Shown here in pieces: positions 8,241 to 16,562 of a stretch of DNA of 25,916 bases. The stretch lies in contig CAKQDU010000014.1 of NCBI GenBank assembly GCA_934229625.1, positions 1-25,916 of the forward strand. Direction: 5' to 3'. Within the stretch, counting starts at the first letter, position 1. Each line of letters opens with the position of its first letter. The position numbers and the translations under genes were made by a program. This stretch comes from an uncultured Alphaproteobacteria bacterium (GTDB lineage Bacteria > Pseudomonadota > Alphaproteobacteria > RF32 > CAG-239). The notes beneath the pieces were generated by a model. That model did no database searches. It saw only the letters and a list, made by a program, of their open reading frames with translations, and was not told where the DNA came from.

Positions 8241-10172
8241 CTATTCAAATCTATGCGGCATTTCCGCTTCTTTTTGCAGCATAGCAACAAAGTCGTCCAA
8301 AGCCATGACTTCTTGCTTTTCAGAACCCAAGCGGCGGACTGTCACCGTGCGATTTTCTTTTTCTTTAGCGCCGACAACAGCAATTACCGGAATTTTTGCC
8401 AAAGAATGTTCACGAACTTTGTAGTTGATTTTCTCGTTGCGCAAATCTGTTTCAGCTGTCAAACCAGCCTTAGTCAAAGCATCAGCAACCTCTTTTGCAT
8501 AGTCGTCAAACTCGCTGACAATCGGAGCAACCACCACTTGTTCCGGCGACAGCCACAAAGGCAGTTTACCGGCGTGATGTTCAATCAAAATGCCCAAGAA
8601 ACGCTCAATAGAGCCAAACAAAGCACGGTGCAGCATAACCGGCTGATGTTTTTCACCGTCTTCACCGATATATGAAATATCAAAGCGCTGAGGCAAGTTC
8701 ATATCAACCTGAATTGTACCGCATTGCCATTCACGACCGATGGCGTCGCGCAAAATAAATTCCAATTTAGGTCCGTAGAAAGCACCCTCGCCTGCGTTGA
8801 TTTCATATTTATAGCCGTGTTTTTCCAAAGCGTGTGCCAAAGAATTTTCGCACAAATCCCAAATTTCATCAGAACCGATACGATAAATGCTGTCCGGACG
8901 AGTCGACAAATAAATTTTGATGTTATCAAAGCCAAAGTCTTTATAAATATCAAAAATCAGTTTCATAGTGCGGATGCACTCGTCTTCCATTTGTTCCGGA
9001 GTGCAGAAAATGTGCGCATCATCTTGCGTAAATTCACGCACACGCATCAACCCCATCAAAGAGCCGGAAGCCTCATAGCGGTTTACCTTACCAAATTCAG
9101 CCATACGCAGCGGCAAATCACGATAAGATTTAACGCCTTGTTTATAAACAAGCAATCCGCCAGGGCAGTTCATTGGTTTAACGCAAAATTCTTTGCCGTC
9201 TTCAGTTTTTCCGGAATAGTTATGCGCTCCATATTTATCCCAGTGGCCGGAGGTAACCCACAAGCATTTGTCCATAATACGCGGTGTAGAAATTTCTTCA
9301 TAACCGTTATGTTCTTGGCGATTTCGCATATATTCAATCAGCTTGCGATATACTTTATATCCTTTGTCATGCCAAAAAACGGCACCCGGAGCATATTCCG
9401 GCTCAAAATGGAACAAATCCATTTCCTTACCGATTTTACGATGGTCGCGCTTAGCGGCTTCTTCAAGCATTGTCAAATAAGCGTCCAATTCTTTTTTAGT
9501 CGGCCAAGCGGTTGCATACAAACGCTGCAGCATTTCATTTTTGGCATCACCGCGCCAATAAGCACCTGCAACTTTAGTAATTTTAAATGCGTCGCCGATT
9601 TTACCGGTTGACGGAACGTGCGGACCACGGCACAAATCGGTGTAATTACCTTGACGATATAAAGTAATTGTTTCGTCTTCAGGCAAATCTTCAATAATTT
9701 GCACTTTATAATGTTCACCTAGCTTTTTGAAAAACTCGATAGCTTCCTGACGTGACATTACAATGCGTTCAATTTTTTCATCACGTTTAACAATTTCGTG
9801 CATTTTGGCTTCTATCTTAGCAAAATCTTCCGTTGTAAAGTTTTCTTTGCACGAAAAATCATAGTAAAAACCGTTTTCAATAGCCGGACCTATTGTTACT
9901 TGAGCATCCGGCCACAGTTCTTTAACAGCCTGAGCCATAACGTGAGAGCAAGAGTGACGCAAAATTTGTAAACCGTCTTTGTCTTTGGCGGTAATAATAG
10001 TGACTGTAGAATCGGTGGTTATCGGAGCAGTTAAGTCCTGTAATTTGTCATTAACGGAAACTGCCAAAGCGGCTTTTCCCAAACTTGTGCTGATTTTATT
10101 GGCGATTTCCAAGCCGGAAACGCCGTCTTTTTCATCTAATATACTGCCATCAGGCAATTTAATTTTAACCAT
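8241..10172 (-). CDS. thrS: threonine--tRNA ligase
   Basis: Charges tRNA-Thr with threonine in the cytoplasm. It has 643 residues, the normal full bacterial length. Residues 1-62 are the TGS domain. Residues of about 63-225 are the editing domain, with HSCSH (His73, His77) and CRGPH (Cys181, His185). Residues of about 245-530 are the class II catalytic core, with zinc ligands at Cys336 (NCPGG), His387 (DDAHIF) and about His515 (MLHRALFGS). The rest is the anticodon-binding domain. AGGT lies 7-8 nt before the ATG. The GT4 gene ends 31 nt upstream, so the two may be cotranscribed, although a TATAAT near 10206 could give thrS its own start. No T-box or tRNA-like operator was seen. It ends at a strong convergent terminator. 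Confidence 0.98.
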   Translation of the reverse strand: MVKIKLPDGSILDEKDGVSGLEIANKISTSLGKAALAVSVNDKLQDLTAPITTDSTVTIITAKDKDGLQILRHSCSHVMAQAVKELWPDAQVTIGPAIENGFYYDFSCKENFTTEDFAKIEAKMHEIVKRDEKIERIVMSRQEAIEFFKKLGEHYKVQIIEDLPEDETITLYRQGNYTDLCRGPHVPSTGKIGDAFKITKVAGAYWRGDAKNEMLQRLYATAWPTKKELDAYLTMLEEAAKRDHRKIGKEMDLFHFEPEYAPGAVFWHDKGYKVYRKLIEYMRNRQEHNGYEEISTPRIMDKCLWVTSGHWDKYGAHNYSGKTEDGKEFCVKPMNCPGGLLVYKQGVKSYRDLPLRMAEFGKVNRYEASGSLMGLMRVREFTQDDAHIFCTPEQMEDECIRTMKLIFDIYKDFGFDNIKIYLSTRPDSIYRIGSDEIWDLCENSLAHALEKHGYKYEINAGEGAFYGPKLEFILRDAIGREWQCGTIQVDMNLPQRFDISYIGEDGEKHQPVMLHRALFGSIERFLGILIEHHAGKLPLWLSPEQVVVAPIVSEFDDYAKEVADALTKAGLTAETDLRNEKINYKVREHSLAKIPVIAVVGAKEKENRTVTVRRLGSEKQEVMALDDFVAMLQKEAEMPHRFE

Positions 10173-10203
10173 TTTTTCTACCTTTTCACTATTAAAAAGT
10201 TCA

Positions 10204-11355
10204 TTATAAGTTTATCAATTCTTTATAAACCGCAATTGTTTTATCACACATAATTTGTTTTGTAAAATGTTCTTTTACATTTTTTATACCTGCGGCACCG
10301 ATTTTTTCTCTTTCCGCGGTAGAAAGATGCAGCGCCCACTCAATAGCTTTTGCCAAAGCCTCGGCGCTGGTGCTTTCATAAAGCCTGCCGGTAACGCCGT
10401 CTATCACGGTTTCTACCGAACCGCCGATGTTTGAAGCCACAACTACTCTGCCCATAGCCTGCCCCTCAATCGCAATGCGTCCGAAAGCCTCCGGCTCGAT
10501 AGAAGTTGAAAGCACAACGTCCGAAACCATCATCGCCGCCGGAATATCCTTGACATTGCGGATAAATAAAAAGCGGTTGGTCATATTATATTGAGAAATC
10601 ATCTTGCGCAATTCGGACGCATATTTTTTACGTCCCTGGTCGTCACCAATCATCACACAGAAAAAATCTTCCTTTTCAAGCAAATGCAGAGCCTCAATCA
10701 GCAATTTTTGCCCTTTCCAATTTGTCAGGCGCCCAATCAGCGTCACAATCGGCTTATCTTCCGGAATATGATTATCTTCCAGATACTTAATCATCCGCTC
10801 GGCAGAAGTTGTTTCCACATTAAAGTTTTCCATATTCACGCAGCGATGAATCAAACGAATCTTGCTTTCATCTGTTTTATAGTTTTTCAAAATATGCTGT
10901 TTGATATGGTTGGAAATGGCTATCACCCGTTCGCCATAGGTCATAATTTTGTTATAAAACTTTTTAATCCCCCACGGACCCAAGCCATATGTGCCGTGGA
11001 AAGTCGTCATAAAATGCACGCCGCAGCGCTTGGCCGCCCAATATGCGCTCCACGCAGGCGCACGCGAACGGGCATGCACAATGGTAATGCCGTATTTTTT
11101 AATAATTTTTGCCAAACGCAGCGAATTTAAATACATTTTGAAAATATTTTTAGTTTTCAGCGGCAATGTAAAATGCTTAACTTTTATCCGCTCCAAATTA
11201 TATTCCATGCGTCCGCCTTCTGAGGCGACATAGTTTTCAATACCGCGTTTCTGCAGCTCCGAGGCAATTTCAATAGTTCCGAGTTCGACTCCGCCCTGCC
11301 CCAGCTCAGGCAAAACCTGCAGCACCACTATTTTTTTATTATCTTGATTTTCCAT
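10204..11355 (-). CDS. GT4-family glycosyltransferase
   Basis: A GT-B fold retaining glycosyltransferase that transfers a sugar from an activated donor to a glycan or lipid acceptor, probably at the inner face of the membrane for LPS or capsule. Residues 15-24 (PELGQGGVEL) are the N-terminal glycine-rich motif. GRLTNWKGQ (208-216) and the EX7E motif EPEAFGRIAIE (287-297) are the donor-site signatures. The ATG at 11355 is preferred because AGGTG (11362-11366) precedes it at good distance. The ATG 15 codons upstream lies within the predicted promoter and -10 region. A promoter is seen just upstream and thrS follows. Donor and acceptor are unknown. Confidence 0.88.
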   Translation of the reverse strand: MENQDNKKIVVLQVLPELGQGGVELGTIEIASELQKRGIENYVASEGGRMEYNLERIKVKHFTLPLKTKNIFKMYLNSLRLAKIIKKYGITIVHARSRAPAWSAYWAAKRCGVHFMTTFHGTYGLGPWGIKKFYNKIMTYGERVIAISNHIKQHILKNYKTDESKIRLIHRCVNMENFNVETTSAERMIKYLEDNHIPEDKPIVTLIGRLTNWKGQKLLIEALHLLEKEDFFCVMIGDDQGRKKYASELRKMISQYNMTNRFLFIRNVKDIPAAMMVSDVVLSTSIEPEAFGRIAIEGQAMGRVVVASNIGGSVETVIDGVTGRLYESTSAEALAKAIEWALHLSTAEREKIGAAGIKNVKEHFTKQIMCDKTIAVYKELINL

Positions 11356-11391
11356 ACTTTTCACCTGTATAGTCCAATTAAAATTTGTCGC

Positions 11392-11419
11392 ATTATACAA
11401 TAACTAGCGTATTTTTCAA
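11392..11419 (-). promoter_or_regulatory. promoter of the GT4 gene (and perhaps thrS)
   Basis: Minus strand: -35 TTGAAA (11414-11419), a 16-nt spacer and -10 TATAAT (11392-11397). The -10 ends about 37 nt before the preferred start codon. Confidence 0.7.
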
Positions 11420-11452
11420 AAATTTACGACAGGTTATACACATCAGCGCACA

Positions 11453-11494
11453 AAAAAAACGCCGCCATCTTTTACAAGATAACAGCGTTTTTTT
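11453..11494 (-). terminator. rho-independent terminator
   Basis: Minus strand: AAAAAAACGC pairs with GCGTTTTTTT, continued by four mostly G-U pairs and an ATCTT/AAGAT inner stem around GTAA. It starts 3 nt after the stop of the small membrane protein. The T-run is immediate. Confidence 0.75.
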
Positions 11495-11497
11495 AGG

Positions 11498-11863
11498 TTA
11501 TTCATCAGTTTCATCAAGCGTACAACCTTTATCCGGCTCGGCGATACTTTTGAACCAGGTAACGATACGCTCATCTGTTGTTGCGGCAATAATCCCGCTA
11601 AATATACCGGCAACCAAGCAAGCTGCAACACCGGCAAAAAGCGGAGGAATTACAGCAAACACAATAAACATTATGCATCTTCGGCGGTCAGAAGCAAAGA
11701 AAGACGCAGCGCAAAGAGATAAGATGACTGAGAGTAAGCTTATCAGAATATATTCAACTCCGGCACCTGTCTCCAAGTCTATAGGTTCCCCCCCAGCGCC
11801 AACCAACATAATTGCGAAGAAAGCCACTACTAAAATGATAACACTAACTAAAGTTCTTTTCAT
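11498..11863 (-). CDS. small membrane protein with three predicted helices
   Basis: The product is 121 residues from the ATG at 11863, which has GAG 6-8 nt upstream. The ATG nine codons further up lacks a better site. Three hydrophobic segments are visible: about residues 4-22 (TLVSVIILVVAFFAIMLVG), 37-58 (EYILISLLSVILSLCAASFF) and 65-92 (IMFIVFAVIPPLFAGVAA...GIIAA). They are separated by short polar loops, and the tail is acidic (EPDKGCTLDETDE). The family is not recognised. It stands alone with its own promoter and terminator, so it is a monocistronic unit. The function is unknown. Confidence 0.65.
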   Translation of the reverse strand: MKRTLVSVIILVVAFFAIMLVGAGGEPIDLETGAGVEYILISLLSVILSLCAASFFASDRRRCIMFIVFAVIPPLFAGVAACLVAGIFSGIIAATTDERIVTWFKSIAEPDKGCTLDETDE

Positions 11864-11995
11864 AATCTCATAAATTAAAGAGTACAACATTCAGATAAAA
11901 CAAATAAGTTTACGGATATTTTCTCTTAGAGAAAGATTAGAAAACAACTGTAAAAAGTCATAATTTTTTCCATAATACTTATTTAATAGGATTTT

Positions 11996-12024
11996 ATTAT
12001 AATATTTTTTCTCCATATTAGCAA
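11996..12024 (-). promoter_or_regulatory. promoter of the small membrane protein
   Basis: Minus strand: -35 TTGCTA (12019-12024), a 17-nt spacer and -10 TATAAT (11996-12001). It gives a leader of about 125 nt that includes a short TTTCTCT/AGAGAAA hairpin near 11925. Confidence 0.65.
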
Positions 12025-12173
12025 GATTTTTTTATATTTTTTTACTCTGCCCCAAACTTTGACGATGAACCCGATACCCCCTCTTTTTTTCGATTTCAAA
12101 ACTCCAACTATCCTATAACAAAAAAGTCAAAATTAGTTAAAGCTAGAAAAGTTTATAACTCTTTGAGGATTTA

Positions 12174-13211
12174 TTACATAAACCATTTCAAGATTCTAAT
12201 AATTCCCATTTTTGCAACACTCTTATGAGCCGAAACATTTTTGCGATTTAATATTTCATCTTTATTTTTGTGATAGTATTCATAGGCCTTATAAAGCATT
12301 TCTTCATTGGATAAGGTTGCTTTGAATGCTAGTTTCTTCTTAATTTTTTGTGTATCGAAGATAAAGTTTGAAGCAATCATTTTATATTGGTATGGTCCAA
12401 GAGGTGAAATTCCAAGCATTGAACATATTTTCATAGCCATAATCATTGGTCCTTTGGGAAAATGAATTAATTTTGATTTTGACTGAGTTTTTTTTATAAT
12501 ATAGCTATATATCTCATTGAATGATTTAACATCATCAGAGCCTATATTAAAAACATCTGAATAATTAGCATTTAATGCTAATTCAAATGCCTTTGCTAAA
12601 TCTTTGGCATAGATAAATTGATATCTATTTTTACCATTTCCTACTATAGGAATTTTTTTGTTTTCATCAATAAACTCAAATAAAATACCTAAAAGTCCTA
12701 GCCTTCCTTCATCTACAATGGTTGGACATCTAAAAATAATGCTGTCTAATTTATCTGAGAATGAAAGTAAAATTTTTTCACCTTCTAATTTTGACTTTCC
12801 GTAAATTTCAATAGGATTAGGTGTTTCATCTTCTGTTACCAATTTATCAAAATTTTTTGCCCAAAGACAATTTGAAGATGTAAATATAATTTTAGGTACA
12901 TTATATTTAAGAGCAAAAAAACAAACATTTTTTGTACCATCTACATTAGAATGCCAAAGATTTTTTAAATCTTTTTTTACATGCGCAAGTAAAGCTGCGC
13001 AGTGGAAAATAGCATCTATTTTATTGTTTTCAAAAATTTCAGACATTATTTTGTTGTCACAAATATCTCCCTGAAAACATTTAAAATTAGGATGTTTAAA
13101 ACTATCAGGTTCAAGGTCAATACTTATACAAGTGTCTCCTTTTTCCAAAAAATATTTTTTTAATACTGTACCAAAGAAACCGGCACCACCGGTAATTAAA
13201 TAAGTACTCAT
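12174..13211 (-). CDS. NAD-dependent epimerase/dehydratase (extended SDR)
   Basis: Modifies a nucleotide-activated or lipid-linked sugar, typically by epimerisation, dehydration or reduction. The N-terminal Rossmann motif is TGGAGFFG (residues 7-14). An acidic residue ends beta-2 (IDLEPD, 31-36). The active site has TSSN (111-114) and the YxxxK pair Tyr137/Lys141 (YGKSK). The ATG at 13211 is chosen because a perfect AGGAGG (13217-13222) precedes it. An ATG 14 codons earlier has no such site. The preceding membrane glycosyltransferase gene ends 55 nt upstream, so they form one unit. The gene is markedly AT-rich compared with thrS. The substrate is unknown. Confidence 0.85.
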   Translation of the reverse strand: MSTYLITGGAGFFGTVLKKYFLEKGDTCISIDLEPDSFKHPNFKCFQGDICDNKIMSEIFENNKIDAIFHCAALLAHVKKDLKNLWHSNVDGTKNVCFFALKYNVPKIIFTSSNCLWAKNFDKLVTEDETPNPIEIYGKSKLEGEKILLSFSDKLDSIIFRCPTIVDEGRLGLLGILFEFIDENKKIPIVGNGKNRYQFIYAKDLAKAFELALNANYSDVFNIGSDDVKSFNEIYSYIIKKTQSKSKLIHFPKGPMIMAMKICSMLGISPLGPYQYKMIASNFIFDTQKIKKKLAFKATLSNEEMLYKAYEYYHKNKDEILNRKNVSAHKSVAKMGIIRILKWFM

Positions 13212-13266
13212 ACAAACCTCCTGTTTAAAGTTCAATTCTATATTATAAGCCATATATAGCCATATT

Positions 13267-14796
13267 TTACTTCATTAAATCATTACGTTTATAAATAGTT
13301 GTATCTTTAATTTGCGTATAATTTAACTCAATCCATTTTTTATCAATCTGCCAAAAGTTTTCATTTATTGATATAAATTTGGAGCTTAGTTCCGGATATT
13401 TTTGCATTTTTTTCAAAATCATTTTATTTCGTTTAATAAACCAAGATTTATGATCTAGGATTCCATATTCTGATAATATTAATTCATTATCTAAAGAAGA
13501 ATATATGATATAATCAGGTTTATTTTCTTTCAGAAATTCATTAAAATCAAAGTATTTATCTGCTGTATTTAATACATCAATAATAGCAGAATTATTAAAA
13601 CCAAACCAGTGATAATTCAATGGCTTACGAAATATTGAATATTGCAGATTAGTTACTAAAAAAACTGTTTTATCTGGTTCAATATTATTGACATCTTCCA
13701 TCGTTTTCATAGTATCAGCATATAATTTTCTGTCATATACGGAACTATAATTGGATAAAATACCAAAAAACAAAACCAAGATGCTTAAAATAGATAATAT
13801 TTTATGGGAAAATATTTTAATATCTTCAAAAAAAATTCCAAAATAAACAGACGCCAACAAAAAATAAGGCACGGCATAATGTATGTAAGGAAAAAAATAC
13901 AATAATGAAAAAAATGCGCACACAACTAAAACAAAAATCGGCAACGCTTTCTTGTCATTGGCATATTGTTTGAAGATAATTATAAAAGAAATAAAAAACA
14001 GAGCTTTTGTTGTCCAAGCGACTAATGAATGATAATCATAGTATGAGTGTACTATCGTGTTAAAGGTAAAATTATAATAGAACCAATCATCAAAAATTCC
14101 ATTATATAGAAGATAACTGCAGAAAATTATTAACGGAGCAGACGCAACTACAGATGCTATTATAACATCTTTGATTTTAAGCTCTTTTTTGTAAATATAC
14201 CATAAATTAACCAAACCAAACCCAAAAATCAGAAACAAAACTTTTTGCAAAAATAAAAATGAAATTGAAATCAAAGTGTAGCAAACAATTAACTTTAAGA
14301 GCTTTTTATTTTCTAAGTAAGAATAAAACAAATAAAGAGCCCCTAAAAAGCATAGCATCATAAAAATATCCGGACGAATGTTAATAATATCAAACCATAT
14401 CGGTAGACTAATAAGGACAAAAGTCGAAATCAAAGCCGCTTTTTTACCGTAAATAAATTTTGCATTGATAAGGTAAATAAGATATATACATAAAAAATAA
14501 CCCAAAAGAGCTAACGACCGAACAAGTGGAACAATAACAAGATTACCATACAACATTTTTGTTAAAGGTGAGAGCATAAACCACAATAACGGATTATGGT
14601 GTTCAAAAAAATCTTTATACGGCAAGAGTCCGCTTCCGATAAAAAATGAGGCACGCAAATGTTCCAAAGTATCAACTAAAAGTCCGCTGGCTTTAATATT
14701 GGCAATTGAGAGTGCGGCAAATAAACTAACCGCAATATAAAACAGAATATTAAAATATTTGTAGGAATCAAATAAATTCTTCTTTTGAATACTCAT
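13267..14796 (-). CDS. GT-C type membrane glycosyltransferase (ArnT/PMT-like)
   Basis: A 509-residue integral membrane protein with about ten hydrophobic segments, of the type that uses polyprenyl-phosphate-linked sugars on the periplasmic side. The first periplasmic loop carries the family acidic residues (VDTLEH, Asp42/Glu45), followed by PYKDFFEHHNP (59-69), a pattern typical of these transferases. The last 150 residues are a soluble periplasmic part. AGGGA lies 7-11 nt before the ATG. It is the first gene of a two-gene unit with the epimerase. Strongly AT-rich sequence suggests horizontal origin. Likely role: adding a sugar to LPS, capsule or protein. Donor and acceptor are unknown. Confidence 0.8.
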   Translation of the reverse strand: MSIQKKNLFDSYKYFNILFYIAVSLFAALSIANIKASGLLVDTLEHLRASFFIGSGLLPYKDFFEHHNPLLWFMLSPLTKMLYGNLVIVPLVRSLALLGYFLCIYLIYLINAKFIYGKKAALISTFVLISLPIWFDIINIRPDIFMMLCFLGALYLFYSYLENKKLLKLIVCYTLISISFLFLQKVLFLIFGFGLVNLWYIYKKELKIKDVIIASVVASAPLIIFCSYLLYNGIFDDWFYYNFTFNTIVHSYYDYHSLVAWTTKALFFISFIIIFKQYANDKKALPIFVLVVCAFFSLLYFFPYIHYAVPYFLLASVYFGIFFEDIKIFSHKILSILSILVLFFGILSNYSSVYDRKLYADTMKTMEDVNNIEPDKTVFLVTNLQYSIFRKPLNYHWFGFNNSAIIDVLNTADKYFDFNEFLKENKPDYIIYSSLDNELILSEYGILDHKSWFIKRNKMILKKMQKYPELSSKFISINENFWQIDKKWIELNYTQIKDTTIYKRNDLMK

Positions 14797-14837
14797 AATA
14801 AATCCCTAATATCTTGTAACAAAAGTAACGGCTTCTT

Positions 14838-14865
14838 ATTTTATCTAAAATAACGTTTAAATCAA
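14838..14865 (-). promoter_or_regulatory. candidate promoter of the GT-C/epimerase unit
   Basis: Minus strand: -35 TTGATT (14860-14865), a 16-nt spacer and -10 TAAAAT (14838-14843), about 40 nt before the start codon. The base composition here is AT-rich, so chance matches are possible. Confidence 0.45.
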
Positions 14866-14990
14866 CTTTTTTTTATATTAGTGTATAAGAATTGATATTC
14901 AGATAGAAGAAAAATATCAAAAACTACTGTAATTATTTTAACGTTTTATTCTATGATTTGGATGTAACACTGCCTGCGTGAGCAGATAGA

Positions 14991-15017
14991 TTTAGGACAA
15001 GCTTGGCTTGACCTAAA
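14991..15017. repeat. 12-bp inverted repeat
   Basis: TTTAGGACAAGC (14991-15002) and GCTTGACCTAAA (15006-15017) pair over 11 of 12 positions around TTG. There is no T-run, so it is not an obvious terminator. It may be a REP-like element or a regulator site. Confidence 0.6.
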
Positions 15018-15087
15018 ATGATACTACCGACATAAACCGGTGAAATTTCATTATTGTTTTATTATTTGTTTTTTGCAATCTGCAATA

Positions 15088-15115
15088 ATAAAAAAAGCCC
15101 TCAAAAGAGGACTTT
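15088..15115 (-). terminator. terminator of the glycan operon
   Basis: Minus strand: AAAGTCCTC, TTTT loop, GAGGGCTTT with one U-G pair, running directly into a T7 stretch. It is the first strong terminator after the last gene of the operon. Confidence 0.8.
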
Positions 15116-15269
15116 CTTTATTATGGTAGTGGAAAGCTGTCAACACAATAAAAGCTATACGAATTTTAAATTTATGTGATTTTTATAGCGTATTCGTAGT
15201 AAAAATTCATATAATATTTATGAAGAATTTTTTGCTTACAGCATTTATGTTTTGACGTTTTAACTTTAA

Positions 15270-15368
15270 CTATTTATCCAGTACTTCCATGTGGCTGCCT
15301 TTGTCGAGCCCTACGCGGCAGATTTTTTCTTTTAATAAAGCTATAAAATTAGTATAAGAAATGTTCAT
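15270..15368 (-). CDS. 32-codon ORF coupled to the GT2 gene
   Basis: Encodes 32 residues (MNISYTNFIALLKEKIC then RVGLDKGSHMEVLDK). Its ATG overlaps the TGA of the GT2 gene as ATGA. AGAGGTG lies about 6 nt upstream, so ribosomes finishing the GT2 gene could reinitiate here. The family is not recognised. It may be a real small protein or the remaining N-terminus of a lost operon gene. Nothing obviously homologous continues after the stop. Confidence 0.35.
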   Translation of the reverse strand: MNISYTNFIALLKEKICRVGLDKGSHMEVLDK

Positions 15369-16213
15369 TTCAACACCTCTTTTGTTTTGGTGGTATAAAG
15401 AGGAAGTTTGCCAAAGAGATAGCCTTTGGTTGTTTCTCCGCAGCGCACGAGTTTTATTAGCGGCATGCCTAAAAATCTTACACGGCTGATTTGCTCAACA
15501 TTCGGTAAAATCTTTTCCCATAGCAAGGGATTATCTCTCCGCACAAAATCTTTTATCTGCACGGTTTTATCGTTCATCTTTTGCTTTTGCAAATGCGTGG
15601 TGTTACCGGCGAAATTGCGGTAATGAAACAGCACTTCCGGCAGATTGTGAAACTCTGTTTTACCAACCAAACGGCAATACAGGGCATAATCTTCCGCCGG
15701 CGAATATTCGGTTTCGTAACGTAAGTTAAGGTCATTCAGCATCGACTTGCGAAATACCGATGCTGAATGTACAATACAACATGACATAAATAATTGTCTG
15801 GTAATTTTAGCATTATTTTCCGGATAAACAACAACTTTTCCGCCGATAATGTTCTTTTTTGCGCAACTGACAACACCGCATTTTGGATGTGCGTCCAAAT
15901 ATGCAACTTCTTTTTCTAAGCGTTTTGGCAAAGAAATATCATCATGGTCAAAAATAGCTAAATATTCGCCTTGCGCCATATCAATCAACTTGTTGCGGCT
16001 GGCGGAAATCCCCATATTTTGCGGATTTTTAGCATATTTTATACGTTTGTCGTTGTATGATTTTACAACTTGTTCTCTGTCATCAGCCGGACAACCGTCC
16101 AAAATCAAAAACTCAAAATCCGTAAAAGTTTGCGCCAAAATGCTTTCTATAGCTTCTCGCAAAAACTTTTCCGGCGTCTTATATACCGGCATTAAAACAG
16201 ATATTTTAGGCAT
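15365..16213 (-). CDS. GT2-family glycosyltransferase
   Basis: An inverting GT-A glycosyltransferase of 282 residues acting at the cytoplasmic face on an LPS or capsule intermediate. The N-terminus MPKISVLMPVYKTPEKFLRE is the family nucleotide-binding start. The metal-binding motif is DHDD (residues 89-92), and the acceptor-side motif is AEDYALYCRL with Glu174/Asp175. I prefer the second ATG (16213), two codons in, because AAGGA then sits 6 nt upstream. A DNA hairpin in the gene (15735-15767) encodes SASVFRKSML and has a close relative in the operon leader. It is the last full-size gene of the operon. The 106-residue gene ends 28 nt upstream. Confidence 0.9.
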   Translation of the reverse strand: MPKISVLMPVYKTPEKFLREAIESILAQTFTDFEFLILDGCPADDREQVVKSYNDKRIKYAKNPQNMGISASRNKLIDMAQGEYLAIFDHDDISLPKRLEKEVAYLDAHPKCGVVSCAKKNIIGGKVVVYPENNAKITRQLFMSCCIVHSASVFRKSMLNDLNLRYETEYSPAEDYALYCRLVGKTEFHNLPEVLFHYRNFAGNTTHLQKQKMNDKTVQIKDFVRRDNPLLWEKILPNVEQISRVRFLGMPLIKLVRCGETTKGYLFGKLPLYTTKTKEVLK

Positions 16214-16241
16214 AAACATTCCTTTTAAATTAACCTTTTTA

Positions 16242-16562
16242 TCATTCTTTTTTCAACAATAATTCGTTTTGAATATCTTTCAGTAAAGTGTCTGGTAAGA
16301 TAAACCACGCTGGTTTTCCGCGAACATTTGGATAGCCAATCAATTTTTCCCCGTTTTTCAAACGCTCTTTTTCTTTGGTATTACCTAAATTTGTATACCA
16401 ACGAATAGCTAAACGTTTTTTTCCTTGTCCTCTGTAATCAACCAAAGCCAATACATACTCATCTTTATCCAGCAATTTTTCAATAAGCTGTGTATTTTGA
16501 GGAGTTTTAACCTCATTCGGAAGATAATAATCAAACTCTTCACCATTTACTTTTTTACTCAT
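16242..16562 (-). CDS. hypothetical 106-residue protein in glycan operon
   Basis: I do not recognise the family. The protein is small, soluble and basic-rich with no signal peptide or membrane helix. It has a compact core (ALVDYRGQGKKRLAIRWYTN, then GYPNVRGKPAWFILPD) rich in aromatic and basic residues, which could be a binding domain. The start overlaps the end of the WavE-like gene by 8 nt, so it is translationally coupled, with GAG about 9 nt upstream. Its fixed place between two glycosyltransferases suggests a role in glycan assembly or its control. This is inference only. Confidence 0.7.
   Translation of the reverse strand: MSKKVNGEEFDYYLPNEVKTPQNTQLIEKLLDKDEYVLALVDYRGQGKKRLAIRWYTNLGNTKEKERLKNGEKLIGYPNVRGKPAWFILPDTLLKDIQNELLLKKE

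Larger units (their letters stand above)
14797..15269. other. intergenic region between the glycan operon and the GT-C unit
   Basis: It holds, from right to left on the minus strand, the end of the operon transcript, a terminator (15088-15115), an inverted repeat (14991-15017) and a promoter (14838-14865). A TTGCA/TGCAA mini-hairpin lies near 15074-15086. A minus-strand TTGACA at 15138-15143 has no -10 at proper spacing. I see no coding frame. Confidence 0.6.

Noticed and set aside
8724..9611. 295-codon plus-strand frame opposite thrS
   Set aside because: It is a shadow of the thrS coding pattern. The product has no recognisable domain.
10173..10203. T-box or tRNA-like operator before thrS
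   Set aside because: The gap is only 31 nt, with no specifier hairpin or T-box sequence.
12050..12080. GATGAACC near 12064 as another switch repeat
   Set aside because: Only 8 bases match, with no partner repeat nearby.
15138..15143. Minus-strand TTGACA as a promoter
   Set aside because: The nearest TAATAA-like -10 is only 13-14 nt away, and the operon terminator follows at once.
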